Positions 8,551 to 16,318 of a DNA stretch of 64,000 nt are shown here, one piece after another. Every line of letters starts with the position of its first letter. Position 1 is the stretch's first letter. The notes beneath the pieces were generated by a model. That model was not told the DNA's origin. It ran no database searches and saw nothing but the letters and a program-made list of their open reading frames with translations. The stretch comes from UKL13-3 sp943369665 (lineage in GTDB: Bacteria; Bacteroidota; Bacteroidia; UKL13-3): the NCBI GenBank assembly GCA_943369665.1, contig CALRNX020000003.1, positions 1 through 64,000 of the forward strand. Reading direction: 5' to 3'. Made by a program: the position numbers and the translations under genes.

Positions 8551-9102
8551 ATGTATACTCCAAGATTAAAAGAACAATATACAAAGGATGTAATTCCTGC
8601 GCTGAAAAAGAAGTTTGCATATGCTAACGTTATGCAAGTTCCTAAGCTTACCAAAATTTGCCTTAACCAAGGTGTTGGTGCTGCAGTAGCTGATAAAAAA
8701 TTAGTTGATCAAGCTGTTGAAGAAATGACGACAATTGCCGGTCAAAGAGCTGTTTCAACAAAATCAAAGAAAGCGATCTCTAACTTTAAGTTAAGAGAAG
8801 ACCTACCGATCGGTGCTCGCGTTACATTGCGTGGCGATAGAATGTATGAATTCTTGGATCGTTTGGTTTCAATCTCGTTGCCACGTGTTCGTGATTTCGC
8901 TGGATTGAACGAAAAAGGATTTGATGGCAGAGGTAACTACACATTAGGTGTTACTGAACAGATCATCTTCCCTGAGATCGTAATTGATAAAGTAAACAAG
9001 ATAAATGGTATGGATATCACTTTTGTGACAACTGCCGAAACCGATGAAGAATGTTTATCATTACTAAAAGAATTTGGTTTACCATTTAAAAATCAAAAAT
9101 AA
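8551..9102 (+). CDS. rplE: 50S ribosomal protein L5
   Basis: This is uL5 (183 aa), a 5S rRNA binder that contacts P-site tRNA. I start at the ATG at 8551 because MYTPRLKEQYTKDV matches the family N terminus; a TTG at 8539 in the same frame would overlap rplX by eight bases and adds only four residues. The motif ISLPRVRDFAGLNEKGFDGRGNY sits in the middle, as expected. Confidence 0.95.
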   Translation: MYTPRLKEQYTKDVIPALKKKFAYANVMQVPKLTKICLNQGVGAAVADKKLVDQAVEEMTTIAGQRAVSTKSKKAISNFKLREDLPIGARVTLRGDRMYEFLDRLVSISLPRVRDFAGLNEKGFDGRGNYTLGVTEQIIFPEIVIDKVNKINGMDITFVTTAETDEECLSLLKEFGLPFKNQK

Positions 9103-9371
9103 TGGCTAAAGAATCAGTAAAAGCTCGTCAGAGAAAAAGAGAAGCAGTAGTTGCCCGCTTTAAAGAAAAACGTGATGCAATGAAAGCTGCAGGAGATTAT
9201 GAAGGTTTACAAAAATTGCCTCGTAATGCATCTCCGGTAAGATTGAAAAACCGTTGCCAGTTAACAGGCCGTCCGAAAGGATATATGCGTGACTTTGGTA
9301 TTTGTCGTAATCAGTTCCGTGAAATGGCATTGATGGGTAAAATACCAGGTGTTACCAAGGCAAGTTGGTAA
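9102..9371 (+). CDS. rpsN: 30S ribosomal protein S14 (zinc-free form)
   Basis: This is uS14 (89 aa), the long form lacking the CxxC zinc-binding pairs of the short 61-residue form; only isolated cysteines (NRCQLTGRP, GICRN) remain. GRPKGYMRDFGICRNQFRE is the conserved C-terminal block. Its ATG overlaps the rplE stop by one base (TAATG), which suggests translational coupling. A strong hairpin follows within 20 bases of the stop. Confidence 0.96.
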   Translation: MAKESVKARQRKREAVVARFKEKRDAMKAAGDYEGLQKLPRNASPVRLKNRCQLTGRPKGYMRDFGICRNQFREMALMGKIPGVTKASW

Positions 9372-9389
9372 TAAAATAAAAAAAAATTG

Positions 9390-9432
9390 TTAAGGGATGA
9401 GAATATACATATATTCGCACCCCTTAATTTTT
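9390..9432 (+). terminator. Long hairpin with T-run between rpsN and rpsH
   Basis: Two 18-base arms (9390-9407 and 9410-9427) are complementary at 16 positions around a two-base loop; the inner part GAATATACATATATTC is a perfect palindrome. TTTTT follows at 9428-9432, and an A-run precedes the hairpin at 9381-9386. The shape is that of an intrinsic terminator or attenuator in the middle of the ribosomal gene run. It could reduce expression of downstream genes or be an RNA processing site; the sequence alone does not decide. Confidence 0.65.
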
Positions 9433-9453
9433 ATAACTATAAAACAAACCTCA

Positions 9454-9485
9454 GTAAGCAAGAGTGCCTTTGGCTAACTACTTAC
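9454..9485 (+). promoter_or_regulatory. Small structured leader just before rpsH
   Basis: GTAAG (9454-9458) pairs with CTTAC (9481-9485), and inside it AGTGCC (9463-9468) pairs with GGC plus ACT (9472-9474 and 9477-9479) around a TTT loop with a bulged TA. The element ends 16 bases before the rpsH ATG. A bulged helix at this place could be a binding site for a ribosomal protein that controls the downstream spc genes, since S8 autoregulates spc in E. coli; that role is inference. Confidence 0.4.
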
Positions 9486-9501
9486 GAGTAACATTAAAAA
9501 C

Positions 9502-9900
9502 ATGACTGATCCAATTTCAGACTACCTAACAAGGTTACGCAATGCGATCAAGGCTAATCACCGCATTGTAGAAATCCCTGCTTCAAATTTGAAGAAAGAG
9601 ATTACCAAAGTACTTTTTGAAAAAGGGTACATTTTGAACTTTAAGTTCGAAGATGTAGCTAATCATCAAGGAACCATCAAAATCGCTTTGAAATACAATC
9701 CTATCACCAAAGCGTCAGCAATTAAATCATTACAACGTATCAGTACTCCTGGTTTGCGTAAATACTCTGGTGTAGCTACTATGCCACGTGTTATTAACGG
9801 ACTGGGTGTGGCCATCGTTACAACATCAAAAGGTGTTATGACAGATAAAGAGGCGCGCAAATTGAATGTTGGTGGTGAAGTATTATGTTACGTTTATTAA
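9502..9900 (+). CDS. rpsH: 30S ribosomal protein S8
   Basis: This is uS8 (132 aa), binder of 16S helix 21 and translational repressor of the spc operon in E. coli. Signatures are MTDPISDYLTRLRNA at the start and GLGVAIVTTSKGVMTDKEARK with GGEVLCYVY at the end. It follows a 130-base gap that holds two hairpins; this is the largest gap inside the spc gene group. Confidence 0.97.
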   Translation: MTDPISDYLTRLRNAIKANHRIVEIPASNLKKEITKVLFEKGYILNFKFEDVANHQGTIKIALKYNPITKASAIKSLQRISTPGLRKYSGVATMPRVINGLGVAIVTTSKGVMTDKEARKLNVGGEVLCYVY

Positions 9901-9906
9901 TCAATT

Positions 9907-9913
9907 AGGAGGT
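9907..9913 (+). promoter_or_regulatory. Strong Shine-Dalgarno sequence before rplF
   Basis: AGGAGGT lies eight bases before the rplF ATG and can pair over seven contiguous bases with the usual 16S 3' end. Other ribosomal protein genes in this window show no comparable site (for example the leaders of fusA, rplC, rpsE, rpsM and secY). That makes this one stand out, because Bacteroidota generally avoid such sites. Confidence 0.75.
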
Positions 9914-9921
9914 AAAACAAT

Positions 9922-10476
9922 ATGTCACGTATAGGAAAAGCGCCAATTAAATTACCTGCCGGAGTTGAATTAAAAGTTTCAAACGGTAATGTAGTTACAG
10001 TAAAAGGACCAAAAGGAGAATTACACCAGAATGTAGATGCTGATATTAAAGTAGAAGTTGAAAACAACGAAATTTTAGTAAAGCGTCCTACGGATCAGAA
10101 ACGTCACCGCGCAATGCATGGTTTGTACCGCGCATTAATCAATAACATGGTTACCGGTGTAACGGAAGGATATAAAGTACAACAAGAACTTGTGGGTGTG
10201 GGTTATAAAGCAGCTAATGATGGAAACATCTTAGATTTAACTTTAGGATTTTCACATCATATTTATTTTGAAATCCCTAAGGAGATCAAAGTAAAAACAG
10301 AACAAGAAAAAGGTAAGAATCCGATTATCACATTGGAAAGTGCTGATAAACAATTAATCGGTCAGGTTGCCGCAAAAATCAGAGCTCTTCGTAAACCAGA
10401 GCCATACAAAGGAAAAGGTATTAAGTTTGTGGGCGAGCAACTTAGAAGAAAAGCCGGTAAAACAGCGTCTAAATAA
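9922..10476 (+). CDS. rplF: 50S ribosomal protein L6
   Basis: This is uL6 (184 aa), near the factor-binding site of the 50S subunit. It begins MSRIGKAPIKLPAGVE and contains VKGPKGEL in the first repeat domain and the conserved RKPEPYKGKGIKF near the C terminus. It is the only gene in the cluster with a clear AGGAGGT ribosome binding site. Confidence 0.97.
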   Translation: MSRIGKAPIKLPAGVELKVSNGNVVTVKGPKGELHQNVDADIKVEVENNEILVKRPTDQKRHRAMHGLYRALINNMVTGVTEGYKVQQELVGVGYKAANDGNILDLTLGFSHHIYFEIPKEIKVKTEQEKGKNPIITLESADKQLIGQVAAKIRALRKPEPYKGKGIKFVGEQLRRKAGKTASK

Positions 10477-10488
10477 TAGTAGAAAATT

Positions 10489-10833
10489 ATGTTGGCTAAA
10501 CTACAAAGAAGAACAAAAATCAAAAAAGGCATTAGAAGCCGTGTTTTTGGTACACCTGAAAGACCACGTTTGTCGGTATTCAGAAGTAATAAACAGATTT
10601 ACGCTCAAGTTATTGATGACGTTCATGGCAAAACCCTTGTTGCTGCATCATCAAAAAACATAACTGAAAAAATGACCAATGTTGAAGCTTCAGCATTAGT
10701 TGGAAAAGCATTAGCAGAAAAAGCCTTACAAGCAGGTATCAGCGCAGTAGTATTCGACAGAAATGGTTATTTATACCATGGTCGTGTAAAAAGTTTAGCT
10801 GAAGGTGCAAGAGAGGGAGGTTTAAAATTTTAA
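10489..10833 (+). CDS. rplR: 50S ribosomal protein L18
   Basis: This is uL18 (114 aa), which binds 5S rRNA with L5. It has the basic N terminus RRTKIKKGIRSRVFGTPERPRLSVFRSNK and the C-terminal FDRNGYLYHGRVKSLAEGAREGGLKF. A 12-base gap separates it from rplF. Confidence 0.97.
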   Translation: MLAKLQRRTKIKKGIRSRVFGTPERPRLSVFRSNKQIYAQVIDDVHGKTLVAASSKNITEKMTNVEASALVGKALAEKALQAGISAVVFDRNGYLYHGRVKSLAEGAREGGLKF

Positions 10834-10877
10834 TCAATTACAAGGAACAGTAATGTTTCTTTAATTAACAGAAAGAT

Positions 10878-11399
10878 ATGTCAACAGCTAACGTAAAAAG
10901 AGTAAAAACAACCGATATCGAACTCAAAGAAAGAGTTGTAGCGATTAATCGTGTTGCCAAAGTAACAAAAGGTGGTAGAACGTTTAGTTTTTCAGCTTTA
11001 GTTGTGGTTGGTGATTCGAACGGTGTGATAGGATATGGCTTGGGTAAAGCAAACGAGGTTACCGATGCAATTAATAAAGGTATTGATGATGCAAAGAAAA
11101 ACCTGGTAAAAGTTCCTGTATTGAAAGGTACCGTTCCGCACGAGCAATTGGGTAAATATGGCGGAGGCCGTGTTTTCTTAAAACCAGCCGCTCATGGAAC
11201 AGGAGTTATTGCAGGTGGTGCGATGCGTGCGGTATTGGAAAGTGCCGGTGTAACGGATGTATTAGCAAAATCAAAAGGTTCATCTAACCCGCACAATGTG
11301 GTTAAGGCAACTATTGATGCATTGTTAAACATGCGTGATGCATTTACCATTGCACAACAAAGAGGTATTAGTTTAAAGAAAGTTTTTAACGGAGAGTAA
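10878..11399 (+). CDS. rpsE: 30S ribosomal protein S5
   Basis: This is uS5 (173 aa), part of the mRNA entry tunnel and important for decoding fidelity. The first domain contains ELKERVVAINRVAKVTKGGRTFSFSALVVVGD, and the second contains AHGTGVIAGGAMRAVLESAGV and KSKGSSNPHNVVKATIDAL. A 44-base gap precedes it, with no recognised signal. Confidence 0.97.
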   Translation: MSTANVKRVKTTDIELKERVVAINRVAKVTKGGRTFSFSALVVVGDSNGVIGYGLGKANEVTDAINKGIDDAKKNLVKVPVLKGTVPHEQLGKYGGGRVFLKPAAHGTGVIAGGAMRAVLESAGVTDVLAKSKGSSNPHNVVKATIDALLNMRDAFTIAQQRGISLKKVFNGE

Positions 11400-11404
11400 T
11401 AGAG

Positions 11405-11584
11405 ATGGCAAAAGTTAAAATTACACAGGTTAAATCAATTATTGACAGACCTGAACCACAAAAAAGAACCATCAGAGCTTTAGGGTTTACTAAAACAAAC
11501 CAAACTCTTGAAAAAGAAGGTACTCCTCAAGTGATGGGTATGATCAAACAAGTAGCACATTTGCTCAAAATTGAAAACGTTTAA
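11405..11584 (+). CDS. rpmD: 50S ribosomal protein L30
   Basis: A 59-residue frame (MAKVKITQVKSIIDRP at the start, HLLKIENV at the end) is uL30, which is absent from some bacterial groups but present here. The central RTIRALGFTKTNQTLEKEGTP and MGMIKQVAHLL are typical. It starts five bases after rpsE and fits between rpsE and rplO as in other spc operons. Confidence 0.93.
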   Translation: MAKVKITQVKSIIDRPEPQKRTIRALGFTKTNQTLEKEGTPQVMGMIKQVAHLLKIENV

Positions 11585-11602
11585 TAATTTAGATTAAGCA
11601 CA

Positions 11603-12076
11603 ATGAAATTACATACATTAAAACCAGCTGCTGGTTCAATAAAAAGAGAAGGTAAGCGTGTAGGACGTGGTGAAGGTTCGGGTAAAGGTGGAACTGCTGC
11701 ACGTGGACACAAAGGAGCAGGTTCTCGCTCGGGTACCAGTACCAAGAGAGGTTTTGAAGGAGGTCAGATGCCTTTATACAGACGTGTTCCTAAGTTTGGG
11801 TTTAAAAACCTTAACCGTGTTGAATTCGCAGGTATTAACCTTGATAAAATCCAATCTTTGGTTGAAGCAAAGGGCTTAACATCTATTGATCTTGATACAT
11901 TTATTGCAAATGGATTGACTTCAAAGAAAGATTTAGTAAAAGTATTAGGCCGTGGCGAGATTAAAGCTGCCGTTGAAGTAAAAGCTCATGCTTTCTCTGA
12001 AACTGCAAAAGCTGCAATTGAAGCTGCAGGTGGATCAGTAGTTCTAGTTCCAACTTATAAAGTAGCAAACAGCTAG
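11603..12076 (+). CDS. rplO: 50S ribosomal protein L15
   Basis: This is uL15 (157 aa), a late 50S assembly protein. The glycine-rich basic N-terminal part (RVGRGEGSGKGGTAARGHKG, then FEGGQMPLYRRVPKFGFKN) is the family signature, followed by the globular C-terminal domain. secY starts three bases after its stop. Confidence 0.97.
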   Translation: MKLHTLKPAAGSIKREGKRVGRGEGSGKGGTAARGHKGAGSRSGTSTKRGFEGGQMPLYRRVPKFGFKNLNRVEFAGINLDKIQSLVEAKGLTSIDLDTFIANGLTSKKDLVKVLGRGEIKAAVEVKAHAFSETAKAAIEAAGGSVVLVPTYKVANS

Positions 12077-12079
12077 TAC

Positions 12080-13435
12080 ATGAAAAAACTCATCGAGACC
12101 ATAAAAAATATCTATCGTATTGAGGAGTTGAGGTATAAACTTGCAATTACCTTTTGGTTATTGCTTATTTATCGCTTTGGAACATATGTAAGTTTACCTG
12201 GTGTAGATCCAAATATGTTACAAGGATCTGCTGCACAAGCAACAGACGGAATTTTTGGATTAATCAATATGTTTGCAGGTGGAGCTTTTGCCCGCGGATC
12301 AATTTTCGCTTTGGGTATTATGCCTTATATCTCTGCATCCATTGTGGTTCAGTTGTTAACAATGGCTGTTCCTACTTTCCAAAAAATGCAAAAAGAAGGA
12401 GAAGATGGACGTAGAAAGATCAATCAAATTACCCGTTACTTAACAATTGCTATTACTGCAGTTCAGTCGGTTGGGTTCCTGATCAATCTAAAATCGGAAA
12501 ATCCGAACGCGATCTTATCAATCACGCATCCTGAAATAATTTCTGACTTCATGTTCATGTTCATGTCTGTTATTGTATTAACAGCGAGTACCATGTTCGT
12601 ATTATGGTTAGGTGAGCGTATTACAGATAAAGGGATTGGAAATGGAATTTCTTTAATCATCATGATTGGAATCATTGCCCGTTTACCATTTGCCTTGAAA
12701 GATGAGTTTAACTTCAAACTTTCTGAATCAGGAGGAGGATTGGTTATCTTTTTAATTGAGTTGGCTGCATTGTTTGCCGTTATTATGTCGGTGATCATGT
12801 TGGTTCAAGGAGTTAGAAAAATCCCTGTTCAATATGCCAAGAAAATTGTAGGAAACAGGCAAATCGGTGGTGTGCGTCAGTATATTCCGCTAAAAGTAAA
12901 TGCAGCAGGAGTTATGCCGATCATTTTTGCACAAGCATTAATGTTTATTCCTTCAACGGTTGCTCAGTTTTTCCCTAACGAGACCATGCAAGGAGTATTG
13001 GCAACCTTTACCAATCCGTTATCATTGGGTTACAATATAACGTTTGCGCTGCTTATCATTTTGTTCACGTATTTCTATACTGCTATTTCGGTTAATCCAA
13101 CCCAAATTTCAGATGATATGAAACGTAACGGAGGTTTTATCCCTGGTGTTAAACCTGGACAAGCAACTGCAAGTTTCATTGATGACGTTATGTCGAGAAT
13201 AACATTACCTGGAGCTGTATTCCTGGCTGCCATCGCTATTATGCCTGGTTTGGCCGGAGTATTGAATATCAATAGCCAATTTGCTCAGTTTTATGGAGGA
13301 ACCTCTCTATTAATCCTGGTAGGAGTTGTATTGGATACACTTCAGCAAATTGAAAGTCATTTACTCATGCGTCACTATGATGGGTTAATGCAATCGGGTA
13401 GAATAAAAGGAAGATCAACTGTAGGTGCAGCATAA
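12080..13435 (+). CDS. secY: Protein translocase subunit SecY
   Basis: This is the 451-residue channel subunit of the Sec translocon in the inner membrane. It starts with the cytoplasmic helix MKKLIETIKNIYRIEELR, and the family's ten hydrophobic segments are visible. The plug/TM2 region is around LINMFAGGAFARGSIFALGIMPYISASI, and FTYFYTAISVNP falls near TM8. rplO-secY is the usual pairing. A new promoter for infA lies directly after the stop, so secY is probably the last gene read mainly from upstream promoters. Confidence 0.97.
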   Translation: MKKLIETIKNIYRIEELRYKLAITFWLLLIYRFGTYVSLPGVDPNMLQGSAAQATDGIFGLINMFAGGAFARGSIFALGIMPYISASIVVQLLTMAVPTFQKMQKEGEDGRRKINQITRYLTIAITAVQSVGFLINLKSENPNAILSITHPEIISDFMFMFMSVIVLTASTMFVLWLGERITDKGIGNGISLIIMIGIIARLPFALKDEFNFKLSESGGGLVIFLIELAALFAVIMSVIMLVQGVRKIPVQYAKKIVGNRQIGGVRQYIPLKVNAAGVMPIIFAQALMFIPSTVAQFFPNETMQGVLATFTNPLSLGYNITFALLIILFTYFYTAISVNPTQISDDMKRNGGFIPGVKPGQATASFIDDVMSRITLPGAVFLAAIAIMPGLAGVLNINSQFAQFYGGTSLLILVGVVLDTLQQIESHLLMRHYDGLMQSGRIKGRSTVGAA

Positions 13436-13439
13436 AAAA

Positions 13440-13470
13440 TTGGCAATTATAAAAATATCTGCTACATTTG
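13440..13470 (+). promoter_or_regulatory. Bacteroidota-type promoter before infA
   Basis: TTG at 13440-13442 and TACATTTG at 13463-13470 fit the Bacteroidota consensus (TTG near -33, TAnnTTTG near -7) with a 20-base spacer. Transcription would start a few bases downstream, leaving a short leader before the infA ATG at 13491. This would drive infA-rpmJ-rpsM-rpsK-rpsD-rpoA-rplQ independently of the upstream genes. Confidence 0.75.
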
Positions 13471-13490
13471 CAGCCCCTTAAAAATAAAAT

Positions 13491-13709
13491 ATGTCGAAAC
13501 AGGCTCTGATAAAACAAGATGGCGTAATAACTGAAGCATTATCAAATGCAATGTTTAGAGTACAACTTGAAAACGGTCATGAAATTATAGCTCATATCTC
13601 AGGTAAAATGAGAATGCACTATATTAAAATCTTACCGGGAGATAAAATTTCAGTTGAAATGTCGCCATACGATTTGTCAAAAGGTAGAATAATTTATAGA
13701 TACAAATAA
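13491..13709 (+). CDS. infA: Translation initiation factor IF-1
   Basis: This is IF-1 (72 aa, the normal size), a single OB fold that occupies the 30S A site during initiation. Motifs are DGVITEALSNAMFRVQLENGHEIIAHISGKMR and KILPGDKISVEMSPYDLSKGRI. It lies directly between secY and rpmJ, without the adk and map genes found there in Firmicutes. Confidence 0.97.
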   Translation: MSKQALIKQDGVITEALSNAMFRVQLENGHEIIAHISGKMRMHYIKILPGDKISVEMSPYDLSKGRIIYRYK

Positions 13710-13711
13710 CA

Positions 13712-13828
13712 ATGAAAGTTAGAGCATCAGTAAAAAAACGCAGTGAAGACTGCAAAATTGTGAAACGTAACGGAAGAGTTTACGTTATCAACAAAAAGAA
13801 TCCAAAATTTAAACAACGTCAAGGATAA
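13712..13828 (+). CDS. rpmJ: 50S ribosomal protein L36 (zinc-free form)
   Basis: This short frame encodes 38 residues starting MKVRASVKKRSEDCK and ending KKNPKFKQRQG, which is bL36. Only one cysteine (residue 14) of the usual Cys3-His zinc site remains, and the place of the histidine is taken by phenylalanine (PKFKQRQ), so this is the zinc-independent version. It starts two bases after infA. Confidence 0.95.
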   Translation: MKVRASVKKRSEDCKIVKRNGRVYVINKKNPKFKQRQG

Positions 13829-13837
13829 TATATAACT

Positions 13838-14215
13838 ATGGCTCGTATATCAGGTATTGATTTACCAAAAAATAAGCGTGGTGAGATTGGACTTACCTAT
13901 ATCTTCGGAATAGGCCGTTCAACTGCTGTAAAAATCTTAACAGATAACGGTATCAGTTTGGACAAAAAAGTTCAAGACTGGGATGATGATGATTTGAATA
14001 AAATCAGAAAGCATATTACCGAGTTGATCACCGTAGAGGGTGAATTACGTTCGGAGAAACAATTAAACATCAAACGTTTGATGGATATTGGTTGTTATCG
14101 TGGATTACGTCACCGTAAGGGACTACCTGTTCGTGGTCAACGTACCAAAACCAACTCACGTACTCGTAAGGGTAAACGTAAGACAGTAGCGGGTAAGAAA
14201 AAAGTTACTAAGTAA
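13838..14215 (+). CDS. rpsM: 30S ribosomal protein S13
   Basis: This is uS13 (125 aa), a head protein that contacts the 50S subunit and P-site tRNA. It begins ARISGIDLPKNKRGEIGLTYIFGIGRS and ends with the basic tail after CYRGLRHRKGLPVRGQRTKTNSRTRKG. It opens the alpha-operon block, ten bases after rpmJ. Confidence 0.97.
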   Translation: MARISGIDLPKNKRGEIGLTYIFGIGRSTAVKILTDNGISLDKKVQDWDDDDLNKIRKHITELITVEGELRSEKQLNIKRLMDIGCYRGLRHRKGLPVRGQRTKTNSRTRKGKRKTVAGKKKVTK

Positions 14216-14238
14216 TAAGTTGTAAATAAGAATTAGCA

Positions 14239-14634
14239 ATGGCTACAAATACAAGTAAAAAAACTAGCAAGAAAAAAACGGTTGTGATTGACGCATTGGG
14301 TCAAGTACATATCCAGGCTAGTTTCAACAATATTATTATTTCGATCACCAACTCACAAGGTCAGGTAGTATCGTGGGCTTCTGCCGGTAAAATGGGTTTC
14401 AGAGGTTCTAAAAAGAATACTCCATATGCTGCACAAATGGCAGCAGCTGATTGCGCTAAGGTTGCAGTTGATTTGGGAATGAAAAAGATTGAAGTGTTCG
14501 TAAAAGGGCCAGGTTCAGGACGTGATTCAGCAATCCGTACTTTGGCTGGTGCAGGTTTGGAAGTAACCACCATTAAGGATATTACTCCGCTTCCACACAA
14601 CGGATGCCGTCCACCAAAGAAAAGAAGAGTTTAA
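14239..14634 (+). CDS. rpsK: 30S ribosomal protein S11
   Basis: This is uS11 (131 aa), on the platform near the E site. The motifs AQMAAADCAKVAVDLGMKK, VKGPGSGRDSAIRTLAGAG and the C-terminal NGCRPPKKRRV are typical. The N-terminal lysine/threonine-rich stretch (ATNTSKKTSKKKTVV) is a short flexible extension. Confidence 0.97.
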   Translation: MATNTSKKTSKKKTVVIDALGQVHIQASFNNIIISITNSQGQVVSWASAGKMGFRGSKKNTPYAAQMAAADCAKVAVDLGMKKIEVFVKGPGSGRDSAIRTLAGAGLEVTTIKDITPLPHNGCRPPKKRRV

Positions 14635-14661
14635 TTATTAACGAATTAGAAGAAACAAGCA

Positions 14662-15270
14662 ATGGCTAGATTTATAGGAGCAAAAACTAAGATCGCTCGT
14701 AAGTTTAAGGAAGCGATTTACGGTCCTGATAAAAACTTTGATAAAAGAAATTATCCTCCGGGACAACACGGGCAATCGCGCAAGCGTAGCAAGCCTACTG
14801 AATACGCAATTCAGTTATTCGAAAAGCAAAAGGCTAAATATACTTATGGTTTGTTAGAGCGTCAGTTCTACAAAACATTTGAAGAGGCTGCTCGTAAAAA
14901 AGGTGTTACCGGTGAAAACTTAATGAAGTTTTTGGAAGCACGTTTGGATAACACCGTTTACCGTATGGGTTTTGCCAAAACACGTAGTCAAGCTCGCCAA
15001 TTGGTAGGTCATTGCCATATTACCGTTGATGGTAAAGTGGTAAACATCTCTTCTTACTCGTTAAAAGTAGGTCAGGTAGTTGGTATCCGTGAAAAATCTC
15101 AATCACTGGAAGTTATTACAGATGCTATCAATGGTAGCAACCCTGCGAAATATAACTGGTTAAGCGTTGATACGAAAGCAATGAGCGGAACGTTTTTAGC
15201 TTACCCTGAAAGAGACAGCATTCCAGAAAATATCAAAGAACAATTAATCGTTGAGTTGTACTCAAAATAA
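14662..15270 (+). CDS. rpsD: 30S ribosomal protein S4
   Basis: This is uS4 (202 aa), which nucleates 30S assembly and in E. coli represses the alpha operon. The N-terminal segment lacks the four-cysteine zinc site found in some homologues. The RNA-binding S4 domain is visible as RLDNTVYRMGFAKTRSQARQLVGHCHITVDGK. It lies between rpsK and rpoA as expected. Confidence 0.97.
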   Translation: MARFIGAKTKIARKFKEAIYGPDKNFDKRNYPPGQHGQSRKRSKPTEYAIQLFEKQKAKYTYGLLERQFYKTFEEAARKKGVTGENLMKFLEARLDNTVYRMGFAKTRSQARQLVGHCHITVDGKVVNISSYSLKVGQVVGIREKSQSLEVITDAINGSNPAKYNWLSVDTKAMSGTFLAYPERDSIPENIKEQLIVELYSK

Positions 15271-15289
15271 ACATTAATCATATACATAA

Positions 15290-16282
15290 ATGGCTATTCT
15301 CGCATTTCAAAAACCTGATAAAGTTATTATGCACAAAGAAACTGACTTCTTCGGTCAGTTTGAGTTCCGCCCTTTAGAAAAAGGTTATGGTGTTACCATT
15401 GGTAATGCTTTGCGCAGAATTCTTTTATCATCACTTGAAGGCTACGCTATCACATCTGTAAAAATTACAGGAGTTGATCACGAGTTTTCTACGATAAAAG
15501 GTGTTATAGAAGATGTTACCGAAATCGTGTTAAACTTGAAACAAGTACGCTTCAAACGTGTAGTTGACGGTGTTGACAACGAAAAAGTATTTATCAGTGT
15601 AAAAGGCCAAGAGCAATTTACCGCTGGTGAAATTGGTAAACATACCAATGCGTTTAAAATATTAAACCCGGAATTGATCATCTGCAATATGGACCCTAAA
15701 GTTCAGATCGAGATGGAAATTACGGTAGAAAAAGGTAGAGGTTATGTACCTGCAGAAGAAAATAAGCCTAAAGACGCTGTTATCGGATTAATTCCGGTAG
15801 ATGCCATCTTTACGCCAATTAAAAATGTAAAGTACAGTGTTGAGGATTACCGTGTTGAGCAAAAAACCGACTACGAAAAATTAACAATCGAGATCTCTTG
15901 TGATGGATCGATCCATCCGGAAGATGCTTTGAAAGAAGCTGCTAAGATCTTGATCCAACACTTTATGTTGTTCTCTGATGAGTTGATCACATTAGATACT
16001 CAGGTAAAAGAGGCTCCACAAGAAGTTGACGAAAATGTATTGCATATACGCAAAATATTAAAAACGCCACTTTCTGATTTAGATCTTTCGGTACGTGCTT
16101 ACAATTGCTTGAAAGCTGCCGATATCAAAACATTAGGTGAGTTGGTTGCATTTGATATTGCCGACTTGTTGAAATTCCGCAACTTCGGTAAAAAATCACT
16201 TTCTGAATTAGAAGAGCTTGCCAGAGATAAAGGCTTAACTTTTGGAATGGATGTAGCTAAATATTTAGGCAACGAAGAATAA
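15290..16282 (+). CDS. rpoA: DNA-directed RNA polymerase subunit alpha
   Basis: This is the 330-residue alpha subunit, whose dimer scaffolds RNA polymerase assembly. The N-terminal domain has FEFRPLEKGYGVTIGNALRRILLSS near residue 25. The C-terminal DNA- and activator-binding domain (about residues 255-325) has LKTPLSDLDLSVRAYNCLKAA, then KTLGELVAF and FGKKSLSELEELA. It sits in the alpha operon between rpsD and rplQ. Confidence 0.98.
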   Translation: MAILAFQKPDKVIMHKETDFFGQFEFRPLEKGYGVTIGNALRRILLSSLEGYAITSVKITGVDHEFSTIKGVIEDVTEIVLNLKQVRFKRVVDGVDNEKVFISVKGQEQFTAGEIGKHTNAFKILNPELIICNMDPKVQIEMEITVEKGRGYVPAEENKPKDAVIGLIPVDAIFTPIKNVKYSVEDYRVEQKTDYEKLTIEISCDGSIHPEDALKEAAKILIQHFMLFSDELITLDTQVKEAPQEVDENVLHIRKILKTPLSDLDLSVRAYNCLKAADIKTLGELVAFDIADLLKFRNFGKKSLSELEELARDKGLTFGMDVAKYLGNEE

Positions 16283-16318
16283 TAAACAGACTGTAAAAAC
16301 AGACAAAATTTTTGAACG

